Below, piece by piece: positions 8,777 through 17,569 of a DNA stretch of 64,000 bases. Each line of letters opens with the position of its first letter. Position 1 is the first letter of the stretch. A model generated the notes under the pieces. It did not search any database. It was not told where the DNA came from and was given only the letters and a program-made list of their open reading frames with translations. The position numbers and the translations under genes are program-made. The stretch spans positions 1 to 64,000 of the forward strand of contig NZ_VVIP01000028.1 in NCBI RefSeq assembly GCF_009650435.1, read 5' to 3'. This DNA comes from Foetidibacter luteolus (GTDB taxonomy: Bacteria; Bacteroidota; Bacteroidia; Chitinophagales; Chitinophagaceae).

Positions 8777-9121
8777 GCTGGCGAACATAAGTAGCAACGG
8801 CCTGTTAACCTATTTTTCTAAAAGGCTATTGGATTGCACAAAGAAACCTCTTCAATACCAGGGGCATGAAAAGGCTTCAGGGTTGAAAGAGGGGCTATTT
8901 TCCGGCACAATAGAGTAAAAAATCCAACATATATATTAAAAAGGAAACCATTCTTTTTAACAGGGCACGGATAAATTTTCCGGCCAAGGCCGGTTTTAAA
9001 AGAATGCTCCCTGGAAAAGGAGCATTGATGTCAGCATATATCATAACCCCCAATGAATAGTACTCTAAATGTACTTGCGAATTGTTCGCTGCTAAGGTAA
9101 AACTGTTATTGCGCCGGCGCA
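8777..9121. other. Gene-poor gap with several hairpins
   Basis: No convincing gene is visible. Three inverted repeats stand out: CCTCTTCAAT (8847-8856) against TTGAAAGAGG (8883-8892), a CCGGCC/GGCCGG pair near 8980, and a perfect AATGCTCC/GGAGCATT hairpin near 9002-9027. A 75-codon minus-strand frame covers part of the gap, but it has no family look and no ribosome site. A small structured RNA is possible but unproven. Confidence 0.4.
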
Positions 9122-9160
9122 CTTCCTAAACTACGCAATTTGCATGCGTAGTTTAGGAAG
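9122..9160. promoter_or_regulatory. Perfect 16-bp inverted repeat, candidate operator
   Basis: CTTCCTAAACTACGCA (9122-9137) and its exact complement (9145-9160) flank a 7-base spacer. A further CTACGCAAA half-site lies at 9177-9185. The arrangement is 100 bases ahead of the first gene of the histidine kinase/response regulator cluster. A -7-like TACGTTTG (9198-9205) follows it. The absence of a downstream T-run argues against a terminator. Inference: a regulator-binding site, possibly for the cluster's own response regulator. Confidence 0.5.
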
Positions 9161-9259
9161 CCCAAAAACGTATTTCTACGCAAAAATTTGCGGAAACTAC
9201 GTTTGTAACTGGCTTTCTTTTTACAGATATTCACATTTTAATTCAAAATCAGAAAAACC

Positions 9260-9643
9260 ATGAGTTACGAATTGCCTGCCCCGGGCTCTCACGGCATTAC
9301 CCTTCAGGAAGCAATCGGTATGACAACCCTGTACAGGGCAAACCGGGAAGCCATTTTAAAAGACGAATACCAGGGAATGGATATACTGGTAAAATCGCAC
9401 ACGTTTAATATTCAGGACTTTCAGCCCATTTTCAGCAATCCGTCATGTGCGGGACTGAGAATTTACTATGGCATGAGCGAGGACCTGAAAGTACATGCAA
9501 TTGTTGTGGGTACAGATAACGAGGGAAATGACATAATTCCACTGCAAGGTGGCGAAACAAGTATTAATACTGGCGGGGTAATACTGGAAGATTCAAAAAG
9601 ATGTCCTCCGTACTGTCCGCCGCCATGTGATTTAAATCCGTAA
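9260..9643 (+). CDS. Conserved-looking small protein of unknown function
   Basis: I do not recognise the family. The 127-residue soluble protein has no signal peptide or membrane segment. It starts MSYELPAPGSHGITLQEAI, has a hydrophobic middle (AGLRIYYGMSEDLKVHAIVVG), and ends in a cysteine/proline-rich tail (CPPYCPPPC) that could bind metal or form disulfides. The following gene starts 3 bases past its stop. It is the first gene after the inverted-repeat operator and probably belongs with the two-component system. Confidence 0.75.
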   Translation: MSYELPAPGSHGITLQEAIGMTTLYRANREAILKDEYQGMDILVKSHTFNIQDFQPIFSNPSCAGLRIYYGMSEDLKVHAIVVGTDNEGNDIIPLQGGETSINTGGVILEDSKRCPPYCPPPCDLNP

Positions 9644-9645
9644 AT

Positions 9646-10317
9646 GTGTCAATCCGCATATTATTAGACTGGTTAGCTTACATCGTAGGTATCGCTGCCG
9701 TTATTGGAATAATCCGTTACAAAAAAATAATAAAATCGTACCGGCCCTTTGTGTATTTTTTATGCCTGGGTTTTGTAACAGAAATAATCAGCGATTTGCT
9801 TATAAGAGTTTTTCAAAAGGATAACAGCCTTCTTTTAAATGTGTATGTGTGGCCGGAAAGCTTGCTGATACTCTGGCAGTTTCGTAACTGGGCCGCTATT
9901 GCCCGTGGCAACAGTAAAGACAACAATTACAAAATACTCGCCATTGTACTAAGCGCTTTCTGGCTTATTGATAATCTGTTTGTTCACAACTTGCACAGCA
10001 AATTAAACCCGCTGTACAGGATAATTTACGGTTTTGTTACAGTGTATCTTAGTATTGACCAGATAAACAAGCTAATTCTCCAGGAAAGAACGAAGTTACT
10101 TACCGATGCCCGTTTTCTTATTTGCGCAGCCTTTGTTTTTTACTACGCTTATAAAGCCACCCTTGAAGTATTTTTTGCAATTAACTTGCCACTTAGCCTT
10201 GAATTTTACAAGCAAATCTTTGATATTGTCATCTATGTTAACCTTTTCGCTAATTTGCTTTTTGTATTAGCGACAACATGGATTCCAACGAGACAAAAAT
10301 TTTCACTGCCATACTGA
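9646..10317 (+). CDS. Multi-spanning membrane protein of unknown function
   Basis: The 223-residue protein has about seven hydrophobic stretches, at roughly 8-23, 34-52, 65-80, 97-112, 122-138, 155-172 and 190-210, and short charged loops. It resembles small seven-helix sensory or scaffold proteins, but I cannot name the family. The only sensible start is GTG at 9646, since ATG at 9644 hits a stop in its own frame. Its end overlaps the histidine kinase gene by 40 bases, which points to translational coupling and a shared function, perhaps signal input. Confidence 0.75.
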   Translation: MSIRILLDWLAYIVGIAAVIGIIRYKKIIKSYRPFVYFLCLGFVTEIISDLLIRVFQKDNSLLLNVYVWPESLLILWQFRNWAAIARGNSKDNNYKILAIVLSAFWLIDNLFVHNLHSKLNPLYRIIYGFVTVYLSIDQINKLILQERTKLLTDARFLICAAFVFYYAYKATLEVFFAINLPLSLEFYKQIFDIVIYVNLFANLLFVLATTWIPTRQKFSLPY

Positions 10318-11033
10318 TTGCCGCATCTATTATGGGCGTCATTATCCTGTTTTTTTTTGTAACCATCCTTAAACACCACCGCCAAAACCTGCTGCTGAAC
10401 AAACAAAAGCTGCTGGCTGAAATAACCACCCTGGAAAAAGAACGCCGCCGCATGGCTGCTGACCTGCATGATGACCTGGGGCCCCTGCTATCCGCGGTTA
10501 AACTGCAGGTAAACAGCGTAGAAGCCGCCACAAGAGAAGACCAGGAAATTATCGAAAAATCCGGCAAGCACCTGGATGAAATGATTATGCGTATACGCGA
10601 AATAGCCGGCGACCTAATGCCGCAACTGCTTGAAAGAAAAAATTTTATGGCCGCCGTACACGCCTACATAGACCGCATTAACGCTACCGGTGCCTTAAGG
10701 ATAGAATACAATGAAGACTTTCCCGAACTGCCGCCAGACCGCAACAGGGATATACATCTTTATCGTGTTACACAGGAAATACTCAACAATATATTGCGTC
10801 ACGCCAAAGCCACACAGGTTAATTTCACCATATCGTTGCCCTCAAACAAGCTTATTATCAGCATTAAAGACAACGGCATTGGCTTCGATACCAATCGTAA
10901 AGACTTTGGCGGCCAGGGCCTCCGCAACATGCTTAGCCGCGTGGAATTATTAAATGGCGAATTGTACCTTGACAGTGTTACCGGCCAGGGCACTAACTTT
11001 GTAATCGAAATTCCCGTTGCAGCAAAATCATGA
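10278..11033 (+). CDS. Sensor histidine kinase, NarL-partner (HisKA_3) type
   Basis: The 251-residue kinase has one N-terminal membrane helix (about 9-31) and a short coiled region. The H-box is EKERRRMAADLHDDLGPLLS with the phospho-accepting His64. The HATPase_c domain shows QEILNNILRHAKA (N box), IKDNGIGFD (G1) and GGQGLRNMLSRVELLNG (G2). There is no extracytoplasmic sensing domain, so the overlapping membrane protein upstream may supply the signal. Its stop overlaps the response regulator start by 4 bases (ATGA). Confidence 0.93.
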   Translation: MDSNETKIFTAILIAASIMGVIILFFFVTILKHHRQNLLLNKQKLLAEITTLEKERRRMAADLHDDLGPLLSAVKLQVNSVEAATREDQEIIEKSGKHLDEMIMRIREIAGDLMPQLLERKNFMAAVHAYIDRINATGALRIEYNEDFPELPPDRNRDIHLYRVTQEILNNILRHAKATQVNFTISLPSNKLIISIKDNGIGFDTNRKDFGGQGLRNMLSRVELLNGELYLDSVTGQGTNFVIEIPVAAKS

Positions 11034-11695
11034 CTAACAAACTTATAAGGGTTGGCATAGCCGACGACCATGAAATATTCAGGGATGGCCTGCGCATGAT
11101 AATAAACAAAGCGCCGCTTACAGAAGTTGTTTTTGAAGCCAGGGATGGCAAACAGCTTGTTGAATTCTGCGATAAGTTTTTACCTGATGTAGTACTAACA
11201 GACATTGTTATGCCGGTTATGGATGGCATTGAAGCCGTACGGCAAATAACAGCAAAACACCCCACCATAGCCTGCATGGCCCTTTCTATGTTTAACGAAG
11301 ACAGCCAGGTTATTGACATGATTGAGGCCGGGGCCTCTGGCTACCTGGTAAAAAATGCCGGTAAAGAGGAAATTATTGAGGGCATCAACAGCATACACCA
11401 AAACAAGCCTTACTACTGCAAGGCATCCTCGGCCACACTGGCCCGCATGATATCATCGCAAAACCGCAATGCAAGTACCTTTTCTCCCAGGCCCGTGGAG
11501 TTAACAGATAACGAAATAATGATTGTACGGTTAATTTGCCAGGAAAAAACAAATAAAGAAATGGCCGATATCATGTCTTTAAGCACCCGCACAATAGAGG
11601 GCTACCGTATTAAAATAATGGACAAGTGGCAGGTAAGAAGCACGGCGGGTATAGTGGTATATGCCATCAGGAGTGGGCTCTATAAATTCTCATAG
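11030..11695 (+). CDS. NarL/LuxR-family response regulator
   Basis: The 221-residue protein has a receiver domain (1-120) with acidic pocket DDH at 12-14, phosphorylation site Asp58 in VVLTDIVMPVMDG, and Lys in GYLVKNAGKEE. A LuxR-type helix-turn-helix follows (about 157-215; LTDNEIMIVRLICQEKTNKE, then MSLSTRTIEGYRIKIMDKW). It is the partner of the kinase it overlaps. Its DNA target is unknown; the CTACGCA inverted repeats at both ends of the cluster are candidates. Confidence 0.95.
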   Translation: MTNKLIRVGIADDHEIFRDGLRMIINKAPLTEVVFEARDGKQLVEFCDKFLPDVVLTDIVMPVMDGIEAVRQITAKHPTIACMALSMFNEDSQVIDMIEAGASGYLVKNAGKEEIIEGINSIHQNKPYYCKASSATLARMISSQNRNASTFSPRPVELTDNEIMIVRLICQEKTNKEMADIMSLSTRTIEGYRIKIMDKWQVRSTAGIVVYAIRSGLYKFS

Positions 11696-11954
11696 GCGAT
11701 AATATATCCCGTTTACCATTCCATAGCTGCTCCTCAATAAGCTTTCCAAGGTTGGCAGCCAGGTCTTCATCATTACCGCAGGAAAACACCCAGCGGGCAT
11801 GCGCCATATCTATAACATAATAGATCAGTTGCCTTATGTCACCATTTTCAAAATGCAACTCGTAATTAAACGGATCCAGTGGCGCTATTTCCACTACAAC
11901 ATGCCCCTCCCCCGGTGCGTCGCCACTAAACGATAGAACACCCGAACTACTCAT
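11667..11954 (-). CDS. Small acidic protein of unknown function
   Basis: The 95-residue frame on the opposite strand overlaps the last 29 bases of the response regulator gene tail to tail. The product is acidic and soluble (LDPFNYELHFENGDIRQLI, GNDEDLAANLGKLIEEQL), unlike a random antisense translation. The likely start is ATG 11954, about 50 bases downstream of the GCGTAG-TT-CTACGC site. I do not recognise a family. Confidence 0.6.
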   Translation of the reverse strand: MSSSGVLSFSGDAPGEGHVVVEIAPLDPFNYELHFENGDIRQLIYYVIDMAHARWVFSCGNDEDLAANLGKLIEEQLWNGKRDILSPMRIYRAHS

Positions 11955-12003
11955 TTGCTGGTTTTGATAGGCACAAGATATTTAACATCTTTCACAAGTG
12001 CAA

Positions 12004-12017
12004 GCGTAGTTCTACGC
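12004..12017. promoter_or_regulatory. Inverted repeat GCGTAG-TT-CTACGC, candidate operator
   Basis: A perfect 6-bp inverted repeat with a 2-base spacer uses the same CTACGC half-site as the 9122-9160 palindrome. It sits about 50 bases upstream of the 11954 start on the minus strand. The two sites bracket the two-component cluster. Inference only. Confidence 0.4.
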
Positions 12018-12078
12018 ATTCTTCTTTCCTAAAATACTTTAACAAAAAGCATTGTGCAACGCACAAAAAGCATTATAA

Positions 12079-12181
12079 GGGGGTGTCCCTCGTGCCTCGG
12101 GCCGGGCTTTCCGCTCATACTCCGGCACATAAGCTCTGCTGCCAAGGCCTCACCGGGGTATCCGCTGCAATCCCTCACCCA
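12079..12181 (-). repeat. Element B copy 2
   Basis: Read on the minus strand it begins GGGTGAGGGATTGCAGCGGA and continues TACCCCGGTGAGGCC, GTGCCGGAGTATGAGCGGAA, then a divergent end ACACCCCC. It is the most diverged of the four copies and lies between the small acidic gene and sdhC. Confidence 0.75.
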
Positions 12182-12353
12182 CCAGTGCATCAGGCCGCCT
12201 CTTACGCAGGCAAACAGTACGGGTAACTGTCGTAAAATATAACTGCTTTATATACTGCGTTAACTTGCAGTTTCATAAAATTTATTCCGCGAAATATACT
12301 TCAGCAAATAGTTATTGCAGTATATTTCCATTGATATTTTGCAAAAGAATTTT

Positions 12354-12386
12354 TTTGAGGTTACTGGCGTTCGTGCCCTATTTTTG
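12354..12386 (+). promoter_or_regulatory. Predicted sdhCAB promoter (Bacteroidota sigma-ABfr type)
   Basis: TTTG at 12354-12357 and TATTTTTG at 12379-12386 are separated by 21 bases. They match the known Bacteroidota -33 TTTG and -7 TAnnTTTG consensus. The predicted transcript would begin near 12392, giving a leader of about 26 bases before the sdhC ATG. Confidence 0.55.
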
Positions 12387-12417
12387 CAGCGATTTTCTCA
12401 CACACAATCTTGTCAGT

Positions 12418-13101
12418 ATGACCTGGAAGCAAGTATTTACCTCCTCTGTAGGCAGGAAGTTGACCATGGGCCTAACCGGAATTTTTCTCATTCTTTTTTT
12501 AGTGGTGCATGCTGGTTTAAATGCCTGTATATGGGCAAACGATGGCGGCGTTATGTTTAATAAAGCAGCCCATTTTATGGGCGCAACAATTGTAATAAGG
12601 ATACTTGAAATAGGGTTGTTTGTTTTTATTTTTATACACATTATACAGGGCCTTATCCTGGAAGCTTCTAACCGCAGTAAACGCGGAACGCCTTATGCCG
12701 TTAACTATGGCAATCGCGGCAGCAAATGGTATAGCCGCAGCATGGGGTTGCTAGGTACGCTGGTATTGTTGTTCTTAATACTTCACTGGATACATTTTTG
12801 GATACCATCCCGCTTTACCGGTACCCCCGAAGTAACTTACGACAACAAAACCTACCATGACTTGTTTACTTTAATGAAGGAAATTTTTGCTGAACTGTGG
12901 GTAGTAATAGTATATGTGCTGGGCTGCATTTCCTTGGGCTACCACCTGGCGCATGGGTTTCAAAGCGCATTCAGAAGCCTGGGGGTACACAACAAGAAAT
13001 ATAACAACATGCTTACAAGCCTGGGTTATGGCTTTGCTGTAATTGTACCGCTTGCTTTTGCCATGATGCCGGTAAGCATGTACCTGGGCTGGGTTAGTTA
13101 G
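12418..13101 (+). CDS. sdhC: Succinate dehydrogenase/fumarate reductase cytochrome b subunit
   Basis: The 227-residue membrane subunit begins MTWKQVFTSSVGRKLTMGLT and has five hydrophobic helices. Histidines in helix positions suited to heme ligation include VVHAGLN, FIHIIQG, ILHWIHFW and GYHLAHGFQSAF. This is the single-subunit, di-heme B-type anchor found with Bacteroidota/Epsilonproteobacteria SdhA and SdhB. ATG 12418 fits the homologous N-terminus; an upstream in-frame extension to 12265 runs through the promoter and is not used. An element A copy separates it from sdhA. Confidence 0.93.
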   Translation: MTWKQVFTSSVGRKLTMGLTGIFLILFLVVHAGLNACIWANDGGVMFNKAAHFMGATIVIRILEIGLFVFIFIHIIQGLILEASNRSKRGTPYAVNYGNRGSKWYSRSMGLLGTLVLLFLILHWIHFWIPSRFTGTPEVTYDNKTYHDLFTLMKEIFAELWVVIVYVLGCISLGYHLAHGFQSAFRSLGVHNKKYNNMLTSLGYGFAVIVPLAFAMMPVSMYLGWVS

Positions 13102-13165
13102 ACTGGTGAATAAAGTTCTGAACGTACAAGTGAGTGACACAACCGGCGATGCCATGAAAAACAAA
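13102..13165 (+). repeat. Element A copy 3 (inside the sdh operon)
   Basis: Starting right at the sdhC stop, it carries CTGGTGAATAAAGTTCTGAA, GTACAAGTGAGTGACACAAC and GGCGATGCCATGAAA. It occupies half of the sdhC-sdhA gap and would be part of the sdh transcript. Confidence 0.8.
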
Positions 13166-13235
13166 AGCCGGTAACACAATAATAGTAAACATCTTTCTTC
13201 AATGCCTGCCGAAGGCGGCGTTAAAATCAGTGGTT

Positions 13236-15206
13236 ATGGATGCAAGAATTCCTGCCGGACCGTTAGACGATAAATGGACAGATTACAAAGGACATTGTAA
13301 GCTTGTTAACCCGGCCAATAAGCGCAAGCTGGAAGTTATTATTATTGGCACCGGTTTGGCCGGCGCTTCGGCGGCGGCATCGCTGGGCGAGCTTGGGTAT
13401 AAAGTAAAAGCATTCTGCTTCCAGGATTCTCCCCGCCGGGCCCACTCCATAGCAGCCCAGGGCGGCATTAACGCTGCAAAGAACTACCAGAACGATGGCG
13501 ATAGTGTCTTCCGCCTGTTTTACGACACCATTAAAGGTGGCGATTACCGTGCCCGTGAAGCCAATGTGCACAGGCTTGCCGAAGTAAGCGCCAACATTAT
13601 TGACCAATGCGTGGCCCAAGGTGTTCCCTTTGCCCGTGAATATGGAGGCCTGTTAAGCAACCGCAGCTTTGGCGGCACACAGGTACAAAGAACATTTTAT
13701 GCTGCCGGCCAAACCGGCCAGCAATTACTGATAGGCGCTTACCAGGCACTGGAACGCCAGGTGGCTTTGGGTAATGTAAAAATGTACAGCCGCCACGAAA
13801 TGCTGGAAGTAGTAATTATTGATGGTAAAACCCGCGGTATAATTGCACGCAACCTGGTAACGGGCGAATTGGAAAGGCATTTTGGCCATGCCGTATTATT
13901 ATGCAGCGGTGGTTATGGCAACGTATTTTATTTAAGCACCAATGCCATGGGCAGCAATGTTACCGCTGCATGGAAAGCACACAAAGCAGGCGCCTATTTT
14001 GGCAACCCCTGTTTTACACAAATACACCCTACCTGCATACCTGTTAGCGGAGACCACCAGAGCAAATTAACCCTGATGAGCGAATCGCTGAGAAATGATG
14101 GCCGTATATGGGTGCCTAAAAAACAAGGCGATAACCGCAGGCCCAACGAAATACCGGAAGAAGAAAGGGATTATTACCTGGAAAGAAGGTACCCGGCGTT
14201 TGGCAACCTGGTGCCCCGGGATGTGGCCAGCCGTGCAGCCAAAGAAAGATGTGATGCCGGTTACGGCGTAGGCAGCAGCAAGCAGGCGGTTTATCTTGAC
14301 TATGCCGCTGCTATTGAGCGTTACGGAAAAATTGAGGCCGGCAAGCAGGGCAATGACAATGTGGGCAAGGATGAAATTATAAAGATGGGTAAAGAAGTGG
14401 TGAAGGAAAAATATGGTAACCTTTTCGATATGTATGAAAAGATTACCGGCGAAAACCCTTACGAAGTACCCATGCGCATATACCCTGCCGTACACTATAC
14501 CATGGGCGGCCTTTGGGTAGATTACGAACTGATGACAACCGTTCCGGGGCTATACGCTTTGGGTGAAGCCAATTTCAGCGATCACGGCGCTAACAGGCTG
14601 GGCGCCAGTGCACTGATGCAGGGCCTTGCGGATGGCTACTTTGTAATACCTTATACCATTGGTAATTACCTGGCCGATGAAATACGTACGGCACCCATAC
14701 CAACCTCTCACCCGGCTTTTGAAGCAGCAGAAAAAAGCGTAAGCGACAGGTTAAACACTTTGATGAACATAAAAGGCAAGCAAACAGTTGAAAGCCTGCA
14801 CAAGCGCCTGGGCAAGATTATGTGGGACAAATGCGGCATGGCCCGCAACAAACAGGGCCTGGAAGAAGCCATCAAGGAAATACAGCAACTAAAAAAAGAA
14901 TTCTGGAGCGATGTAAAAATACCCGGCGGTATTAATGAGCTAAACCCTGAACTGGATAAAGCCGGCCGTGTGGCCGATTTTATTGAGCTGGGCGAACTGA
15001 TGTGCAAAGATGCCCTGGAAAGGGAAGAAAGCTGCGGCGGCCACTTCCGCGAAGAATCACAGTCTGAAGACGGGGAAGCATTACGCCATGACGACAGGTT
15101 TATGTATGTAGCCGCCTGGGAATATAAAGGAGACCATAACTGGCAGTTGCATAAAGAAGAACTTGTTTACGATGTGGTGAAACCAAGTACGAGGAGTTAT
15201 AAGTAA
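13236..15206 (+). CDS. sdhA: Succinate dehydrogenase/fumarate reductase flavoprotein subunit
   Basis: The 656-residue protein has an FAD-binding Rossmann motif ([14 protein letters not shown]) and the FAD-linkage region with [14 protein letters not shown] (histidine of RAHS). The substrate region includes QIHPTCIPV, and [13 protein letters not shown] is followed by [20 protein letters not shown]. It oxidises succinate to fumarate and passes electrons to SdhB. ATG 13236 is preferred; GTG 13230 in the same frame is an alternative. It is the second gene of sdhCAB. Confidence 0.96.
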   Translation: MDARIPAGPLDDKWTDYKGHCKLVNPANKRKLEVIIIGTGLAGASAAASLGELGYKVKAFCFQDSPRRAHSIAAQGGINAAKNYQNDGDSVFRLFYDTIKGGDYRAREANVHRLAEVSANIIDQCVAQGVPFAREYGGLLSNRSFGGTQVQRTFYAAGQTGQQLLIGAYQALERQVALGNVKMYSRHEMLEVVIIDGKTRGIIARNLVTGELERHFGHAVLLCSGGYGNVFYLSTNAMGSNVTAAWKAHKAGAYFGNPCFTQIHPTCIPVSGDHQSKLTLMSESLRNDGRIWVPKKQGDNRRPNEIPEEERDYYLERRYPAFGNLVPRDVASRAAKERCDAGYGVGSSKQAVYLDYAAAIERYGKIEAGKQGNDNVGKDEIIKMGKEVVKEKYGNLFDMYEKITGENPYEVPMRIYPAVHYTMGGLWVDYELMTTVPGLYALGEANFSDHGANRLGASALMQGLADGYFVIPYTIGNYLADEIRTAPIPTSHPAFEAAEKSVSDRLNTLMNIKGKQTVESLHKRLGKIMWDKCGMARNKQGLEEAIKEIQQLKKEFWSDVKIPGGINELNPELDKAGRVADFIELGELMCKDALEREESCGGHFREESQSEDGEALRHDDRFMYVAAWEYKGDHNWQLHKEELVYDVVKPSTRSYK

Positions 15207-15300
15207 ACTCTATGCATTGACCGTTATGCAGCTTAACTGGTTGATGAATCTTAAATTAATTTATTAACGATAAAGCATCCACCTATCAGGAAGAAGGCTT

Positions 15301-16065
15301 ATGGAACATTACAACATGAACCTCACACTCAAAGTGTGGAGGCAGAAAAATCAAAGCGACAGAGGACAGTTTGAAACTTACAAAGTAAGCAACATATCCA
15401 GCGAGATGAGCTTCCTGGAAATGTTTGATGTGCTGAACGAAGAATTGATACAGGAAGGAAAAGACCCTATTGCTTTTGACCACGATTGCCGTGAAGGTAT
15501 TTGTGGCATGTGCTCTATGTATATTGACGGCAAACCGCACGGCCCGTGGCAGGAAAACACTACCTGCCAGTTGCACATGCGGGCTTTTAAAGATGGCGAC
15601 ACCATAACGGTGGAACCCTGGAGGGCTAATGCCTTCCCGGTGTTGAAAGACCTGGTAACAGACCGTACCGCATTTGACCGCATTATACAGGCGGGCGGTT
15701 TTATCTCTGTAAATACGGGCAACGCCGTTGACGCGAATGCTTTGCCGATTGAAAAGGCTAAGGCTGATGATGCTTTTGCCGCTGCTGCCTGCATTGGTTG
15801 TGGCGCCTGCGTGGCAGCCTGCAAAAACAGCTCCGCGCTGTTGTTCGTGGGCGCCAAGGTTGCACACCTGGGATTGCTGCCGCAAGGCGAACCCGAACGT
15901 AAGGAGCGTGTACTGAACATGGTTGCACAGATGGATAAAGAGGGTTTTGGGGCCTGTACATCCACGGGGGCCTGCGAGGCTACCTGTCCTAAAGGCATTT
16001 CTATCAGCAACATCAACAGGTTAAACAAAGAATACCTGGTAGCAAGCCTGGTATCGGAAAAGTAG
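15301..16065 (+). CDS. sdhB: Succinate dehydrogenase/fumarate reductase iron-sulfur subunit
   Basis: The 254-residue protein carries the three cluster sites. The [2Fe-2S] cysteines lie in [11 protein letters not shown] and TTCQL. The [4Fe-4S] site is [11 protein letters not shown], and the last cluster uses [15 protein letters not shown] plus that first CP segment. It transfers electrons from FAD to the heme/menaquinone subunit. A purine-rich AGGAAGAAGG just before 15301 supports this start; ATG 15316 is an alternative. A terminator follows. Confidence 0.95.
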   Translation: MEHYNMNLTLKVWRQKNQSDRGQFETYKVSNISSEMSFLEMFDVLNEELIQEGKDPIAFDHDCREGICGMCSMYIDGKPHGPWQENTTCQLHMRAFKDGDTITVEPWRANAFPVLKDLVTDRTAFDRIIQAGGFISVNTGNAVDANALPIEKAKADDAFAAAACIGCGACVAACKNSSALLFVGAKVAHLGLLPQGEPERKERVLNMVAQMDKEGFGACTSTGACEATCPKGISISNINRLNKEYLVASLVSEK

Positions 16066-16091
16066 TATCACTCTTAACGCATAAAACGTTG

Positions 16092-16122
16092 GCCGTCTTT
16101 TAAAAAGGCGGCTTTCTTTTTT
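16092..16122 (+). terminator. Intrinsic terminator after sdhB
   Basis: GCCGTCTTTT pairs with AAAAGGCGGC (one G-U pair), followed by TTTCTTTTTT. It ends the sdhCAB transcript 27 bases after the sdhB stop. Confidence 0.8.
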
Positions 16123-16147
16123 ACCTTAACAACTCAATATACATTTT

Positions 16148-16636
16148 ATGGATTACACCGTTCCGGCCGGCACCCGTATTGGCCACGTGCATTTAAAGGT
16201 TTCGGATATTGAGAGGGCACTGGGCTTTTACAAAGATTTGCTGGGGTTTCAAATAATGGCCCGCTATGGTACGCAGGCCGTATTTATTTCGGCAGGTGAC
16301 TATCACCATCATATTGGCCTGAATACCTGGTACAGCAAAGGCGCTGGCCCTGCACCTAAAAATGCGGCCGGGCTTTTTCATACGGCTATTCTTTACCCCA
16401 CGAGAAAAGATTTGGCCGTTGTGCTAAAACGCCTGCTGGATGCCAGTTACCCTTTTACAGGGTTTGCCGATCATGGCGTTTCTGAAGCGCTTTACCTGGA
16501 TGACCCTGATGGTAACGGTGTAGAACTCTACTGGGATAAACCTAAAGACAAATGGCCTATTGATGCCAATGGAAACCTTAACATGTACACAGAGCACCTT
16601 GATATACCTTCTTTACTGGCTGAACTGGAAAAATAA
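16148..16636 (+). CDS. VOC family ring-cleavage-like dioxygenase/glyoxalase
   Basis: The 162-residue protein is a CatE-like vicinal-oxygen-chelate enzyme. The metal triad looks complete: His in GHVHLKVSD, His in GLFHTAILYPT, and Glu in GNGVELYWDKP. Domain pairing (residues 8-70 and 78-135) fits extradiol dioxygenases, but the overall size fits a single-module VOC protein. The substrate is unknown. Its stop codon touches the start of the methyltransferase gene, so they are co-translated. Confidence 0.85.
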   Translation: MDYTVPAGTRIGHVHLKVSDIERALGFYKDLLGFQIMARYGTQAVFISAGDYHHHIGLNTWYSKGAGPAPKNAAGLFHTAILYPTRKDLAVVLKRLLDASYPFTGFADHGVSEALYLDDPDGNGVELYWDKPKDKWPIDANGNLNMYTEHLDIPSLLAELEK

Positions 16637-17356
16637 ATGCCCAACAGTTATTTTAGTTTTAAACAATTTACCGTACAGCAGGATAAATGCGCTATGAAGG
16701 TTTGCACCGATGCCTGCCTTTTCGGTGCATTTATTGCAAGGGGGCAATGGTTGCAGGGCAACCGGGTTCTCGACATAGGCACAGGCACCGGCCTATTATC
16801 TCTTTTACTGGCGCAGAAGCATGATCATGCAGAAATTGATGCGGTTGAAATTGATGATACCGCTGCAGTACAGGCTTCTGAGAATTTTGCCGCTTCGCCA
16901 TGGGCTGACAGGCTGAATATATACCGCCAGCCAATTCAACAGTTCACTGAAAGGGGCGCCGGTTATGACTTCATCATCTCCAACCCCCCTTTTTTTGAGG
17001 GCGACTTGAAAAGCAATACCGCTAACCGCAACCTTGCCCTTCACAGCGAAGGTTTAAAACTGGAAGAACTGGTTGGCTGCATTAACAGGCTGTTAAAGAA
17101 TAATGGAAGTTTCGCCGTTCTGCTGCCTTATCACCGGCTGGATTTTTTTGAAAAACTTGCAGGCAATCAAGGTTTCTTTCTTGCGGAAAAATTACTCGTT
17201 CAACAAACCCCCAGCCATCCATTCTTTCGGGGTATTCTTGTGTTTGGGAAAACTGTGGTGCAAACATTGCAGCACCAAATAACCATCAAAACAACTGAAG
17301 GCAAATACAGCCCGGAGTTTACAGAATTGCTGAAAGATTATTACCTGCACCTGTAA
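16637..17356 (+). CDS. trmN6: tRNA1(Val) (adenine-37-N6)-methyltransferase
   Basis: The 239-residue SAM-dependent methyltransferase has the SAM loop VLDIGTGTGLLSLLLAQ, an acidic VEID at the end of strand 2, and the N6-adenine catalytic motif ISNPPFFEG. The N-terminal segment FSFKQFTVQQDKCAMKVCTD is typical of the YfiC/TrmN6 family. It methylates A37 of tRNA-Val. It begins one base after the VOC gene's stop. Confidence 0.9.
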   Translation: MPNSYFSFKQFTVQQDKCAMKVCTDACLFGAFIARGQWLQGNRVLDIGTGTGLLSLLLAQKHDHAEIDAVEIDDTAAVQASENFAASPWADRLNIYRQPIQQFTERGAGYDFIISNPPFFEGDLKSNTANRNLALHSEGLKLEELVGCINRLLKNNGSFAVLLPYHRLDFFEKLAGNQGFFLAEKLLVQQTPSHPFFRGILVFGKTVVQTLQHQITIKTTEGKYSPEFTELLKDYYLHL

Positions 17357-17360
17357 CAAA

Positions 17361-17488
17361 AATGTTTCTGGCACCTGCGGTGGCAGAAACATTGTCTGCA
17401 AGGGTCTGAAAAGATGCCATGAAACACCGAACGATGAACGGATTGCGACGCAACGATGATGCCATGAAAATACTGTCGCTGGTACCAT
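17361..17488 (+). repeat. Element A copy 4 (full length, with hairpin)
   Basis: It begins with a 15-bp stem hairpin (AATGTTTCTGGCACC against GGTGGCAGAAACATT, one mismatch). GGGTCTGAAAAGATGCCATG and GATGAACGGATTGCGACGCA then follow. It ends GATGCCATGAAAATACTG and GCTGGTACCAT. This copy and copy 6 define both boundaries of the element. Confidence 0.85.
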
Positions 17489-17569
17489 AAATCGTGAGTC
17501 GTGAATGGTGAATCGCAAGTGGGATTGTCACCCTTACATCGTACACCCCACACCTAACATCCCCATTAA

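Noticed and set aside
8895..9122. 75-codon minus-strand frame
   Set aside because: It crosses several hairpins, lacks a ribosome site and does not resemble a known protein.
12265..12417. 51-residue N-terminal extension of SdhC
   Set aside because: It runs through the predicted promoter and is unlike SdhC starts; MTWKQVF at 12418 fits the family.
17361..17393. Element A left hairpin as the trmN6 terminator
   Set aside because: No T-run follows the stem in any hairpin-bearing copy, and the same hairpin occurs between genes of likely operons.
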